Shown piece after piece: positions 9,374-18,143 of a stretch of 64,000 nt of DNA. How positions within the stretch are numbered: the stretch's first letter is position 1; every line of letters begins with the position of its first letter. A model generated the notes under the pieces. The model ran no database searches and was not told the DNA's origin. It worked only from the letters and a program-made list of their open reading frames with translations. Origin of the DNA: Oligoflexus tunisiensis (GTDB lineage Bacteria > Bdellovibrionota_B > Oligoflexia > Oligoflexales > Oligoflexaceae); contig NZ_BDFO01000001.1 of the NCBI RefSeq assembly GCF_001748245.1, positions 3,437,208 to 3,501,207 on the forward strand, read 5' to 3'. Both the position numbers and the translations under genes were made by a program.

Positions 9374-10567
9374 ATGCAGAGAATGATGACCGCTGCCCTG
9401 CTTCTCGGCCTTGGTGTATCGTCGGTTGCCTGCAATGAGGAAAACGCAACCAGCGATCTATCCTGGGGCCATCTTCAGGATCAAAGTCTGAGTCCGAATG
9501 CGCCGCACTTTCTTATCACGAAAAAACCAGGAGACACGTACAAGGTCTGTGTGCCTCAGTATATGATTGACGAGCTTCCCGGCGTGGAAGAGGAAATCGA
9601 GGCGGCGATTAATGTCTGGGGCTCCTACCTCGGACGTTCCATTCCGGTCGATATTCATATCCGGAATCTGCCGCGCGCCACCGCCAGGGATACGCCGGGT
9701 TCCCTGCAAACGACTTACTACAACATCTGTGGTCAGGATTTTGATGCCGTCATGGGCTTCGCCCCGCTCGGTGGCAAGACCGTCGGGCAAACCGGAACCA
9801 GCTGGCGCGGGATATCCGCTCAGCAGATCACCAGCTTCAAACGCTATCTATTCCTTCGCGATTATAAACTTTCGCCGGATGCCTGGGGCAGCACGCGCTG
9901 GGTCAGCCTGCAGGATCTGCGGAAGAGAACTTATCGGAGCGAGGACATCCTCGCACAGATGCAAGCCCGCAATACCACGGAAGTCGCGCCCCACGGAGCG
10001 ACCATCAGCCTGCCGGTCCTCGTCCATGAATTCGGACACGTCTGGGGTCTTTGTGATCAGTACGAAGGACCGAGCAATTGCGATCCCGGGCATATCTCGG
10101 CCCATCCGGATCTCAGCAGCATGATGGCCTCTGCGTCGAGCGTGGCAAAACTCTATCTCACGGATGATGACATCACCGGGATTCGGCTGCTGGCAAAGCG
10201 TCCCGGCTTCAACAGTCAATGGCCCGGCACGGCCGATGACTTGCTGAAAACACCGCAGCCGGTCACGAAAAAGGAAGTGGAAGTTTTCAAGCTGAAGAAA
10301 GTGGAAAAGGTCGGGACGCAATACACCCTTCATTTCGGTCTCATCACGTCCAAAGGCGGTGAGCTGCGTTTTGAATACAGGCCCAAGGGCAGCTATGGAA
10401 CCTGGCAAACGAGCAAAACCCTTTTCCCGGCGGATAAGGGCTTTATGATGCCGGACTACTTCTTCCGTCATACAGCGCCGGACGGCGAGGACTACGAGTT
10501 CCGCCTGAGGCTGCGTCTTTTGAAGGACGGCTTCGCGCTTGGAGAACCGATGTACACGAGCCTATGA
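9374..10567 (+). CDS. Lipoprotein metalloprotease with metzincin-type zinc site
   Basis: 397 aa. Lipobox SSVAC (Cys20) marks an exported lipoprotein. The catalytic motif HEFGHVWGLCD at residues 218-228 gives H218, E219, H222, glycine 225 and D228, i.e. HExxHxxGxxD as in metzincins that use Asp as third zinc ligand. About 220 residues before the motif form the N-terminal half; about 90 residues after position 300 look like a separate beta-rich C-terminal domain. Probably a surface or periplasmic protease acting on peptides of unknown origin. Transcribed alone. Confidence 0.82.
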   Translation: MQRMMTAALLLGLGVSSVACNEENATSDLSWGHLQDQSLSPNAPHFLITKKPGDTYKVCVPQYMIDELPGVEEEIEAAINVWGSYLGRSIPVDIHIRNLPRATARDTPGSLQTTYYNICGQDFDAVMGFAPLGGKTVGQTGTSWRGISAQQITSFKRYLFLRDYKLSPDAWGSTRWVSLQDLRKRTYRSEDILAQMQARNTTEVAPHGATISLPVLVHEFGHVWGLCDQYEGPSNCDPGHISAHPDLSSMMASASSVAKLYLTDDDITGIRLLAKRPGFNSQWPGTADDLLKTPQPVTKKEVEVFKLKKVEKVGTQYTLHFGLITSKGGELRFEYRPKGSYGTWQTSKTLFPADKGFMMPDYFFRHTAPDGEDYEFRLRLRLLKDGFALGEPMYTSL

Positions 10568-10659
10568 TGTCGATAGACGGCTGTTTCCATGAAACGACGG
10601 GATCGGCCGGCCGCGCGATGCACCTCCGTCACGCTTTGTCATCATGAAAGAGGCGGCGC

Positions 10660-12570
10660 TCAGGAGTGCAAGGCCGATGCGATGAAATCGGCCGGAATCT
10701 TCGGCTTGGGAACGGGCTGATCAAACCAGATGTTCAAGGGTTCGTGCAGTCCCATGCCGTGCATGTAGTTATAGAGCGCGCGCCGCAGGCCCTCGCCCAG
10801 GGTTTCATGGTCGCAGTCGATGGGATCTACGAAGTCGATGTCGTTGCTGGCGAACTGAATATCCTCATGCGGGAGCAGGCGGATGCCGAATTTTTCCGGG
10901 TTTTTCCCGACCGGACTGTGAACGGTGCAGGCAAAGCGGTGCCAGTAGCCGGACTGGATGCAGCCCGCTTTGAAGAGCTGGCGAACATACTCCAGCGCCT
11001 CGACGGTTTCCCGTTTGGTTTGGCTCGGAAAACCATACATAAGATAGGCGTGAACCAGGATGCCGGCATCGGTCAGCGCTCGGGTGACCCGGGCCACCTG
11101 TTCGACGGTCACGCCCTTGTTCATGAGCTTGAGAAGGCGATCCGAAGCCACTTCCAGGCCACCGCTGACGGCGACACAGCCGGAGGCGGCGAGGATGCGG
11201 GCGACCTTGGGGGTGAACGTTTTTTCAAAGCGGATATTGCCCCACCAGGTGACGGTAAGGCCTTTTTCAATGATTTTGTGAGCAAGGGCGAGCAGCACCT
11301 TCGGGGGTGCGGCCTCATCGACAAAATGAAAACCGGTCTGTCCGGTTTCCGCGATCAGGGCTTCCATGCGCGCAAGGATGATATCGGCCTGGGCCTCATC
11401 ATAGCGCGCAATATAATCGAGGCTCACGTCGCAGAAACTGCATTTGTTCCAGTAGCAGCCGTGAGCGAGCGTGAGCTTGTTCCAGCGGCCGTCGGACCAG
11501 ATGCGATGCATCGGATTGGGCATTTCACAGATGGAGAGATAAAGGTCGAGCGGCAGACCACGATAGGTGGGCGTGCCGGTGTCCTTGTGCGGAATATCGT
11601 GGGTGACCTTCGAATCCCGATAGATGACGCGACCGTCCTTTCGCAGCCAGGTGCGCATCAGTTCCTCTTCAGGTCTTGTGCCGCTGAGGTGTTCCAGGAG
11701 ATTCAGAAACGGGCGCTCGCCATCATCCATCGTGATGTAATCCACGTAATGAAAGACCCGCGGATCCTTCAGGGAACGCAGCTCGGTATTCACATAGCCG
11801 CCGCCCATGACGACTTTGGTGGCCGGATTCCATTGCTTGACGGTCTGCGCGATCGTGAAACCCGCATAGACGTTGCCGGGAAAGGGCAGCGTGATCCCGA
11901 CGACATCGGGCTTCGTGTCGTTCAGATAGGCGAGGATGATGGTTTTCTGCACGTCATCGACAAAGGTTTCCTGGCCTTCGATGGAATCATGCAGATCATC
12001 GAAGCTCGGATTGCTGGCGGCCAGGCGCTCCCCATAACGGGAGAGCTCAAAGCGGGGATCCACACCGGCGTTGATGACACTCACAAGGCCCGCCACATAA
12101 AGGCTCGCCAGATACTTGGCCTTGTCCTGCGTCCCGACGTGGCCGAACGCCGCGCCCAGGTGCTCCGGGCCTTCGATCTCTTCCATCTGATGCAGGCCAT
12201 CAAAGCCAAGGTCCTCGGGCAGGTAATGCCGCGAACAGAGACGCATGGCGAGACTCGGGTCCTTGCCCTGCAAAAAACGGATGGTCGGTTCCACAGTATT
12301 ATAATAGGCCGGAAATTGATCGAGAAAGGTCTGCACCTCATCCGGGCGTTCCTCGGGCGGCACGTCTTCAAAGTTGGCTTCAAGCTCGGCTTTGATTTCC
12401 GTCAGGCCATGTCGGGAAAGCAGGGCCAATATCAGTTCAATGGCCGGGTCGCGCTGTTCGACCGCGTAACCGTGCATCTGCAGAAAACCAGTCAGATAGG
12501 CCGTGGCCGGGTACGGGGTGTTCAGCTGCGTCATCGGTGGCGTCAGGAGCAGTATCTTGGGCCTGGACAT
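10660..12570 (-). CDS. B12-binding domain radical SAM protein
   Basis: 636 aa from the ATG at 12570 (AGG 6 bp upstream; an in-frame TTG at 12588 is less likely). N-terminal part has the cobalamin-binding-like Rossmann arrangement beginning KILLLTPPMTQLNTPYPATAYLTGFL. The iron-sulfur cysteines are C372, C377 and C380 (GCYWNKCSFC), i.e. CX4CX2C instead of the commonest CX3CX2C, followed by a conserved TIM-barrel half (VSGGLEVASDRLLKLMNKG). Such enzymes perform methylations or other radical modifications with S-adenosylmethionine; the substrate cannot be told from sequence. Single gene between two convergent or codirectional neighbours. Confidence 0.85.
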   Translation of the reverse strand: MSRPKILLLTPPMTQLNTPYPATAYLTGFLQMHGYAVEQRDPAIELILALLSRHGLTEIKAELEANFEDVPPEERPDEVQTFLDQFPAYYNTVEPTIRFLQGKDPSLAMRLCSRHYLPEDLGFDGLHQMEEIEGPEHLGAAFGHVGTQDKAKYLASLYVAGLVSVINAGVDPRFELSRYGERLAASNPSFDDLHDSIEGQETFVDDVQKTIILAYLNDTKPDVVGITLPFPGNVYAGFTIAQTVKQWNPATKVVMGGGYVNTELRSLKDPRVFHYVDYITMDDGERPFLNLLEHLSGTRPEEELMRTWLRKDGRVIYRDSKVTHDIPHKDTGTPTYRGLPLDLYLSICEMPNPMHRIWSDGRWNKLTLAHGCYWNKCSFCDVSLDYIARYDEAQADIILARMEALIAETGQTGFHFVDEAAPPKVLLALAHKIIEKGLTVTWWGNIRFEKTFTPKVARILAASGCVAVSGGLEVASDRLLKLMNKGVTVEQVARVTRALTDAGILVHAYLMYGFPSQTKRETVEALEYVRQLFKAGCIQSGYWHRFACTVHSPVGKNPEKFGIRLLPHEDIQFASNDIDFVDPIDCDHETLGEGLRRALYNYMHGMGLHEPLNIWFDQPVPKPKIPADFIASALHS

Positions 12571-12647
12571 AAGGGACCTATCAAACAAGGGAGTGGATCG
12601 GCCCGGTTGGTATAGCTTGTCGGGAAGAGAATTGCAAGGCTCTGGGG

Positions 12648-14666
12648 TTACAGGCAGCGGCCTAATTTTTCATGCTGGGCAAGCAGCTCCTGATAGAGCC
12701 GGCGGGCATCCACTGGAAGGTTTTCCCAGTCCGGCAGGTGCAGGAAGCCCTCGAGCTGAAAGGGCTGATGGCTGGCCCGCTTCTGTCGTTCGGCCAGCAG
12801 GGCCAGGACTTTGTGATAGGCCCGCAGAAAGCGTTGCAGCTGTGCCGCGTTGAAAGGTTGATCCAGAGCATGCTGAAGGGCCGGCAGCTCATGCTGAAGG
12901 GCCAGCAGCTGCATGTGCGGCAGACTGGGGCGACCCATGTCCTTATCCAAAGCCGCCAGACGTTCCGGAGCCAGCGCGGTCAATTCCCGCAGGGCCTCGA
13001 TCTCCAGGGCCTTGGATTCGGCGAGCTCCTGCATGGCGATTGATGCGGAAACATCGAAGACAAAAAGAAAGAGTTCCTTCACCCGATCCGCATCCATGAT
13101 CGGGATCCATTTGAATTTCAAATGCTTCACGCGTTCGCCAGCCCCCTGAAACACACGCAGACCGCCGAGCTTTTCTTCCAGAAAAACATCCAGGGCCCTT
13201 GGACTTTGCATGTGTTCGCGGAAGGCCGCAGCCAGTTCCTGGCCCCCAGGGGGCAGATGGGGCAGACGCATGCGGCGGAAGAAGGCGTGCAGCTCATGCC
13301 AGGCTTCAATCTCAAAGCCGATGGTCTGCTGCAGGTGATCGGAATAGGCGCTGCTGATCTGCAGTTCATCCTGCTCATTGCTTTTGATCAAAAGAATTCC
13401 GGTTGAAATCGATTGAAAGATGGTCCGTAGCTCGGTCGTGCGTTCCAAAATCTTTTGATCCAGGCTGAGAATTTCCGACTCGATCCTTTCCTTCAGGCTC
13501 GTGATTTCCGTCTCCTGCTGCTCAGCCAGGTTAAAAGCATCATTGATCCGGGTGGCCAGCAGAACCGAATGGAAAATCATGGTGGCCAGATAACTCAGAG
13601 GCTGCACGGCCGTGTGCATTTCAACATTCATGCGGGCGTTCATGGACTCAAATAAGGTGGAGATAACCGTGGTCAAGGCGCAGATGATGAAAACGATGGC
13701 CCCGGTTCTGCGGTTCTGCACCGCCCGCGTGCCCACCACCGCGAAGTTGTAGACGTTGAGAAAGACCATGGCGTAGGCGATGATCAAAAGAAAGGGAAAG
13801 ATCCGTGCATCCAGAACCAGAAACAGCGAGGCTGCCCCGCAGATCGACCACCCGAGTGTGGGCAGAAGGGGAGGCGCCTCCGTTTCAAAGACGCTGCGTA
13901 CGAGACTCAAAGTGGACGGCAGCAGGACTAAAACCGAAATCAGCTCCAGACGCCAGTACCAGCTCTCGCTCAGGCCCAGGACATACTGCAGCTGACCCTG
14001 GCCGGTCAGGACGAGACGCAGAATGAGCGTCATCGCATTGAAGGAAAGAAAGAATGCGGTGCTCGATCGTCTGCGTAAAAAGGCAAAAACCAAATGATAA
14101 AAAAGGCAGGCCGCGATGCCTGTCACAGCCAAAAGTTCAAAGGACAGGTGAACCAGTTCCGCCCGCGCCCCCTGCCTTTGATCCCGGACATGCAGGAGCC
14201 CCCGGAATCCGCAGGACGGCGATTCATTGCATTGCAGTCGGAGTTCCACCTGGAGTCGGTCGCTGTCCGCTTCATGAAGTAGCGCGAGTCGCTGGGGACC
14301 GGTTGTGCTGTTCTGATGCCAGACGCGCTGCTGGTTGATGAGCAGCTCGGCGTTGCCAAAGAGCCGAATCAGACTGAAATGCAGCATCTGACCCCGCATC
14401 GCCGAAGGAAGCTGAATTTCAAAACAGTAGGAGCCGGTCGGATCCTTGACCGGTTTGCCGGAGGGACCCTTGTTGGAAAAGATCGGGAAATTGCGGACAT
14501 CATAAGCGGTTTGCGTGAAGTCACAGCGCGCGGCGCTCCATGACAGCGGGCCCTGGATCTCAAGCGCCTCGGTTCCACTATCCCAAACAAAAGTGGAAAG
14601 ACCAGCCCCACGTGCCATGCCGGAGCTGAGGATTCCATAAAGGATGAGAGCGAGAAGGAATTTCAT
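12648..14666 (-). CDS. Kinase-less 7TMR-DISM receptor protein
   Basis: 672 aa. Signal peptide (MKFLLALILYGILSSGMARG), a periplasmic beta-rich domain (about 25-170), seven transmembrane segments (about 172-375), a coiled coil (EQQETEITSLKERIESEILSLDQKILERTTEL, in the region 385-420), a PAS-like domain (about 420-550) and a helical C-terminal tail. No HPt, ATPase or receiver domain is seen. Its ATG overlaps the stop of the upstream CheA-like gene as ATGA, so the two are co-translated. It shares the layout of its neighbour up to the PAS-like region, suggesting a duplicated partner that lost or never had the kinase and may heterodimerise with it (inference). Confidence 0.82.
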   Translation of the reverse strand: MKFLLALILYGILSSGMARGAGLSTFVWDSGTEALEIQGPLSWSAARCDFTQTAYDVRNFPIFSNKGPSGKPVKDPTGSYCFEIQLPSAMRGQMLHFSLIRLFGNAELLINQQRVWHQNSTTGPQRLALLHEADSDRLQVELRLQCNESPSCGFRGLLHVRDQRQGARAELVHLSFELLAVTGIAACLFYHLVFAFLRRRSSTAFFLSFNAMTLILRLVLTGQGQLQYVLGLSESWYWRLELISVLVLLPSTLSLVRSVFETEAPPLLPTLGWSICGAASLFLVLDARIFPFLLIIAYAMVFLNVYNFAVVGTRAVQNRRTGAIVFIICALTTVISTLFESMNARMNVEMHTAVQPLSYLATMIFHSVLLATRINDAFNLAEQQETEITSLKERIESEILSLDQKILERTTELRTIFQSISTGILLIKSNEQDELQISSAYSDHLQQTIGFEIEAWHELHAFFRRMRLPHLPPGGQELAAAFREHMQSPRALDVFLEEKLGGLRVFQGAGERVKHLKFKWIPIMDADRVKELFLFVFDVSASIAMQELAESKALEIEALRELTALAPERLAALDKDMGRPSLPHMQLLALQHELPALQHALDQPFNAAQLQRFLRAYHKVLALLAERQKRASHQPFQLEGFLHLPDWENLPVDARRLYQELLAQHEKLGRCL

Positions 14667-17413
14667 GAGTCCACCTCATGAAAACCGTAACGTCGCGGCA
14701 GCAGTATACACCACATGCCTTCCCGGCAACCGTCTTCCTTTTTTCGACCGCGCCACGTGATGCGGATCTGCCCACCCAGCTGACGAATGGCGCTCTGCAC
14801 CGCGTCCATGCCGATCCCGCGACCCGAAATGTCGTTCACCACCTTTTTGGTGGAAAATCCTGGAGCGAAGACGAACTGCGCGATGGCTTCATCGCTGAGC
14901 TGCTGATCCTCGGTAATCAGACCCTTTTCCAGAGCTCGGGCGCGAATGCGGGGCAGATTCAATCCACGCCCATCATCGTAGACTTCAATCACCATTTTTT
15001 CGTGGTAATGCACCCGGATCATGATGAGGCCGCGGTCCGTCTTGTTCAACGCGCGCCGTTCCTCGGGACCTTCCAAACCATGATCGATGGCATTGCGCAG
15101 AATATGGTTCAGCCCGCCAAGGAGTTTGCCCTGAATGCTGCGCCGGATTCCAATCGCACCACCTTCCATGATAATCTGCGGCATGGGTTTGCCGAGCTGC
15201 GCGGCCACCGACCCGAGGCCTTCCTCAAGCGATCCCACCAGGGCGTCCACGCGCACAAACAACGATTGCACATAACCCTGCCAGGCCTCGTGCCAGATTT
15301 CCGAAGGCGGATCGGGACGGGCAAGGAGCTGCTGGCCGCAGACCAGAAGGAGATCCTCCTCCTTTTCCTGTGACGACGCATGCGATCTGGCCAGACCCAG
15401 CATGGCAAAGGCGTCCTGATGGGATTGCCAAACCGCGAAGAGCGGTTCGAGCCCACTCAGCGGCTGGCGCAGAAGACGATCCTCCATCTCATGAGCGGTT
15501 CGCGCCAGACTCAAAAGACCAAAGCTGCGGGCCAGACCCTTCAGGGTATGAAGCTCACGCAGGATGCGCGCCTGACGGCTGTCCACCAGCTCCGGCCGCG
15601 TCGATTCCAGGCGTTTGATGATCTGCTGCGCCTCCTGCATGAAGATCGCGAAATTATCCGATTCGGTGGCCATCAGCTGCACCATGCGATCAAAGATCTG
15701 CTGCTCCATTTCGAGGTGATGGGAAACCGAGCGCTCCGAGGACACATCCACCAGGACGAGCAGCACGGAATGGATGTGACCCTGCAGGATCACCGGAGCC
15801 CAGGCGCAGAGGAAGGTTTGCAGCTTCGCCTCATCCATGGTTTGCAGTTCGCGAGGCAGATTGTCAGCATTGAGTTCATAGCTGATGGCGTCATCGCCCA
15901 GCATGGCTCCGAGGGTGGCTTCGAGCTGGGCCCTTTGATCCGCATCGAGGTTGGTCGTTCCCAGAAAATCCTGCACGTGATCCCAGGTCACGCGGTCGGA
16001 TCCAAGAATGTTTTTCATCGACTGGGAAAGATAAGAGCCCACCCGCAGCCGTCCTTCGTGCTCTTCAATTAAAAGCACACCTTCGGGCAGGTTGTGCAGC
16101 AGCGTGGTCATCTCCTCGTTGGTTTCCTGAATGCGGTGTTCCAAAAGTTCGGCCTGCTTGCGCAGCTTGCGGTTCAGGCCGGCGATGCCACGGGTTTGCC
16201 GTTCCACCATGTGGAAGGTGCGGTCGAAACTCAGCGACTGGGACACGGACGCACCAAGGGAAAAGAGCAGCGCACCGAACGCGATCAGACTGAAGTCCTG
16301 ATCGATATTCTTGACCGACTGATAGATTTCCACCGTGGCCATCGACAAAAGTAGACCCGTGGTCGGCAGCAGCACAAGGGAGCCCTGACGTCGATTCCAA
16401 TAGGCCTTGAAAAGACTCCACATCACCGGAATGATCACGAAGATGGTGAAGAGTTGCATGGGGCGCAGCATCATGTACGAAAACGTCAAGGGCAGGAAGA
16501 TCACACCGGCCAGGGCGAAGGAGCAAACAACCCGGACCACCTTCACGAGCAGCAGCGGAGTGTCCAGAGGGTAAATTGCGCGGATAAGGTTGACGCCGAC
16601 CATAATGCAGGCATAGTAAGTCGTCAGGCTGACCTTGTAGACGAAAATTTCATTCCAGCCGAGTTCCGTCAGCCAGTGCGAGGAGCCAGTGCTGAAGATG
16701 CGGAAGTCCACCAGGAGGAAGAAGAGACCCAGCTCGCGATAGGCGAGGAATTTGCGGCGGAAGGTATAAAGCCAGAGATGATACACCGCCGAGAACATGA
16801 GCAGACCACAGACCAGAAAATCAAAGGCCATCAGCTTAAGGTTGGTGGCTCGCAGTTCCTCCGCCGGTCCGATCAGGAAGCGATCGACAAAGCCGCCGGT
16901 ATGAATATGCCAGTTGAAAGTCTGAATGACGAACTGGAGCCGCGTTTCCCGCGGCGTCAAATAAATCCGATTGTGACCCGGCGAGCGATTGAGAAAATCC
17001 GAACCGTCCGGCCCGAAATCATGCGCGAAGACTTTGTTCTGATTGAGCCACACCGTGGCGGGGCCGAGTGAGCGCGGAAACCAGATGCCAAGGGGCTTGC
17101 CGAGCGCGCTTTCCGGCAGCTCTACAGTCATCCGATAGGTCGCCTGGCCCTGTGGTTTGGCGCCAAAGTCACTGAGATTGAGCCAGTAGGAAGGAAAGGG
17201 GACCAATTGAACCTGATCCTTATGCTCTTCAAATTCCTCTGGCGTAACTTGAACATCCCAAAGGAATTCGGCTTCACCTGTAATCTTGAAAAGGTTGTGG
17301 GTGACTTCAGGAAGCGTCACGACCCCGTTGACCATCCTGAGTTCGGGAATAGCCCACGCCTTGCCTTCAACGAAGGACAGCAGCAGCATCCAAATGATGA
17401 GAAATGCGCGCAT
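14663..17413 (-). CDS. 7TMR-DISM/HPt/CheA-like hybrid histidine kinase
   Basis: 916 aa. Signal peptide 1-21, periplasmic sugar-binding-like beta domain (about 25-185), seven transmembrane helices (about 195-395), coiled coil, PAS-like domain (about 435-560), HPt domain with phospho-accepting H622 in LHTLKGLARSFG, then a CheA-type ATPase (about 770-910) with N box HILRNAIDHGLEGPEER, G1 DDGRGL and G2 GRGIGMDA. No dedicated CheW-like domain is visible at the C-terminus. Expected to autophosphorylate in response to an envelope signal; no receiver gene is adjacent. First gene of a two-gene unit with the kinase-less receptor (4-bp overlap). Confidence 0.88.
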   Translation of the reverse strand: MRAFLIIWMLLLSFVEGKAWAIPELRMVNGVVTLPEVTHNLFKITGEAEFLWDVQVTPEEFEEHKDQVQLVPFPSYWLNLSDFGAKPQGQATYRMTVELPESALGKPLGIWFPRSLGPATVWLNQNKVFAHDFGPDGSDFLNRSPGHNRIYLTPRETRLQFVIQTFNWHIHTGGFVDRFLIGPAEELRATNLKLMAFDFLVCGLLMFSAVYHLWLYTFRRKFLAYRELGLFFLLVDFRIFSTGSSHWLTELGWNEIFVYKVSLTTYYACIMVGVNLIRAIYPLDTPLLLVKVVRVVCSFALAGVIFLPLTFSYMMLRPMQLFTIFVIIPVMWSLFKAYWNRRQGSLVLLPTTGLLLSMATVEIYQSVKNIDQDFSLIAFGALLFSLGASVSQSLSFDRTFHMVERQTRGIAGLNRKLRKQAELLEHRIQETNEEMTTLLHNLPEGVLLIEEHEGRLRVGSYLSQSMKNILGSDRVTWDHVQDFLGTTNLDADQRAQLEATLGAMLGDDAISYELNADNLPRELQTMDEAKLQTFLCAWAPVILQGHIHSVLLVLVDVSSERSVSHHLEMEQQIFDRMVQLMATESDNFAIFMQEAQQIIKRLESTRPELVDSRQARILRELHTLKGLARSFGLLSLARTAHEMEDRLLRQPLSGLEPLFAVWQSHQDAFAMLGLARSHASSQEKEEDLLLVCGQQLLARPDPPSEIWHEAWQGYVQSLFVRVDALVGSLEEGLGSVAAQLGKPMPQIIMEGGAIGIRRSIQGKLLGGLNHILRNAIDHGLEGPEERRALNKTDRGLIMIRVHYHEKMVIEVYDDGRGLNLPRIRARALEKGLITEDQQLSDEAIAQFVFAPGFSTKKVVNDISGRGIGMDAVQSAIRQLGGQIRITWRGRKKEDGCREGMWCILLPRRYGFHEVDS

Positions 17414-17564
17414 AACACCCGATCATGCGAACGGATTTTTTCAACAATTCCGCGATTCGCTTATCGATATGATCTGGGAAAAACTGTTATTTCGGTTCGG
17501 TAGTATTAGGAAACATCAGGAAAAACATCTGGATGGATCCCGATTCTGATCAAGGGGTAAGCAC

Positions 17565-18143
17565 TTAGAGCGTGCCGGGATCCGTCGGATCCAGGCCCTG
17601 TCCCTGCAGCACAGGAGCGGACGTATCGCCTGCAGCATCAGCCGGTTGCAGCGTATCGATCAGCCTTTGATCCTTGACAGTGGACTGGGCTGATCCATCG
17701 GGCGTCGCCCATTGAACCTGCACCTGAAGGCGTGCGGCCTTTTCCCTGACCGTGTTCACATCGCTGGCACTTACCAGATAAAGAGCATGCCAGACCGAAT
17801 CTGCGGGATTGCTCGTGATCGTCACACCTTCCGCTTGATTGCTCGTCCAGCTGATGCGGCTGAGATAGGGACTGAGGTCGAGCCGGTTCACGGTACCGGC
17901 CTCATTCAGTCGGCAACCATATTCACTGGCCGGATCCGTGGGACTGGCATCCTTGCGAAGCGAGCACATCAGATAGGAACCCGCGATGTTGTTCGGCACA
18001 TCCACGCGCTCGGCTTCCGCATCCGCTTCCTGATTTTTCTTCGCGTTGGCATCATCCTCTTTTTTCGCGGCTATGAAGTTGTTCATCACCGGATTACAGG
18101 CCGGGAGGAAGATGAGAATGATGGAAAGGAGGAAATGGTTCAT
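17565..18143 (-). CDS. Small lipoprotein overlapping the LRR lipoprotein gene
   Basis: 192 aa from ATG 18143, which has AGGAA just upstream and overlaps the preceding stop as ATGA. Lipobox LPAC (about Cys16), followed by a charged spacer (KKEDDANAKKNQEADAEAERVDV). The mature domain has two cysteines (MCSLR, YGCRL) and a C-terminal segment with VREKAARLQVQVQWATPDGS. No family recognised. Tight coupling suggests that it works with the leucine-rich-repeat lipoprotein encoded immediately upstream. Confidence 0.78.
   Translation of the reverse strand: MNHFLLSIILIFLPACNPVMNNFIAAKKEDDANAKKNQEADAEAERVDVPNNIAGSYLMCSLRKDASPTDPASEYGCRLNEAGTVNRLDLSPYLSRISWTSNQAEGVTITSNPADSVWHALYLVSASDVNTVREKAARLQVQVQWATPDGSAQSTVKDQRLIDTLQPADAAGDTSAPVLQGQGLDPTDPGTL

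Noticed and set aside
10666..12615. A 649-codon plus-strand open frame
   Set aside because: It is antisense to the radical SAM gene, whose motifs, start and codon usage are convincing; the long frame follows from high GC.
12648..14666. Hidden histidine kinase domain in the second 7TMR protein
   Set aside because: No H-box, N-box or glycine-rich ATP lid is visible in its last 250 residues.
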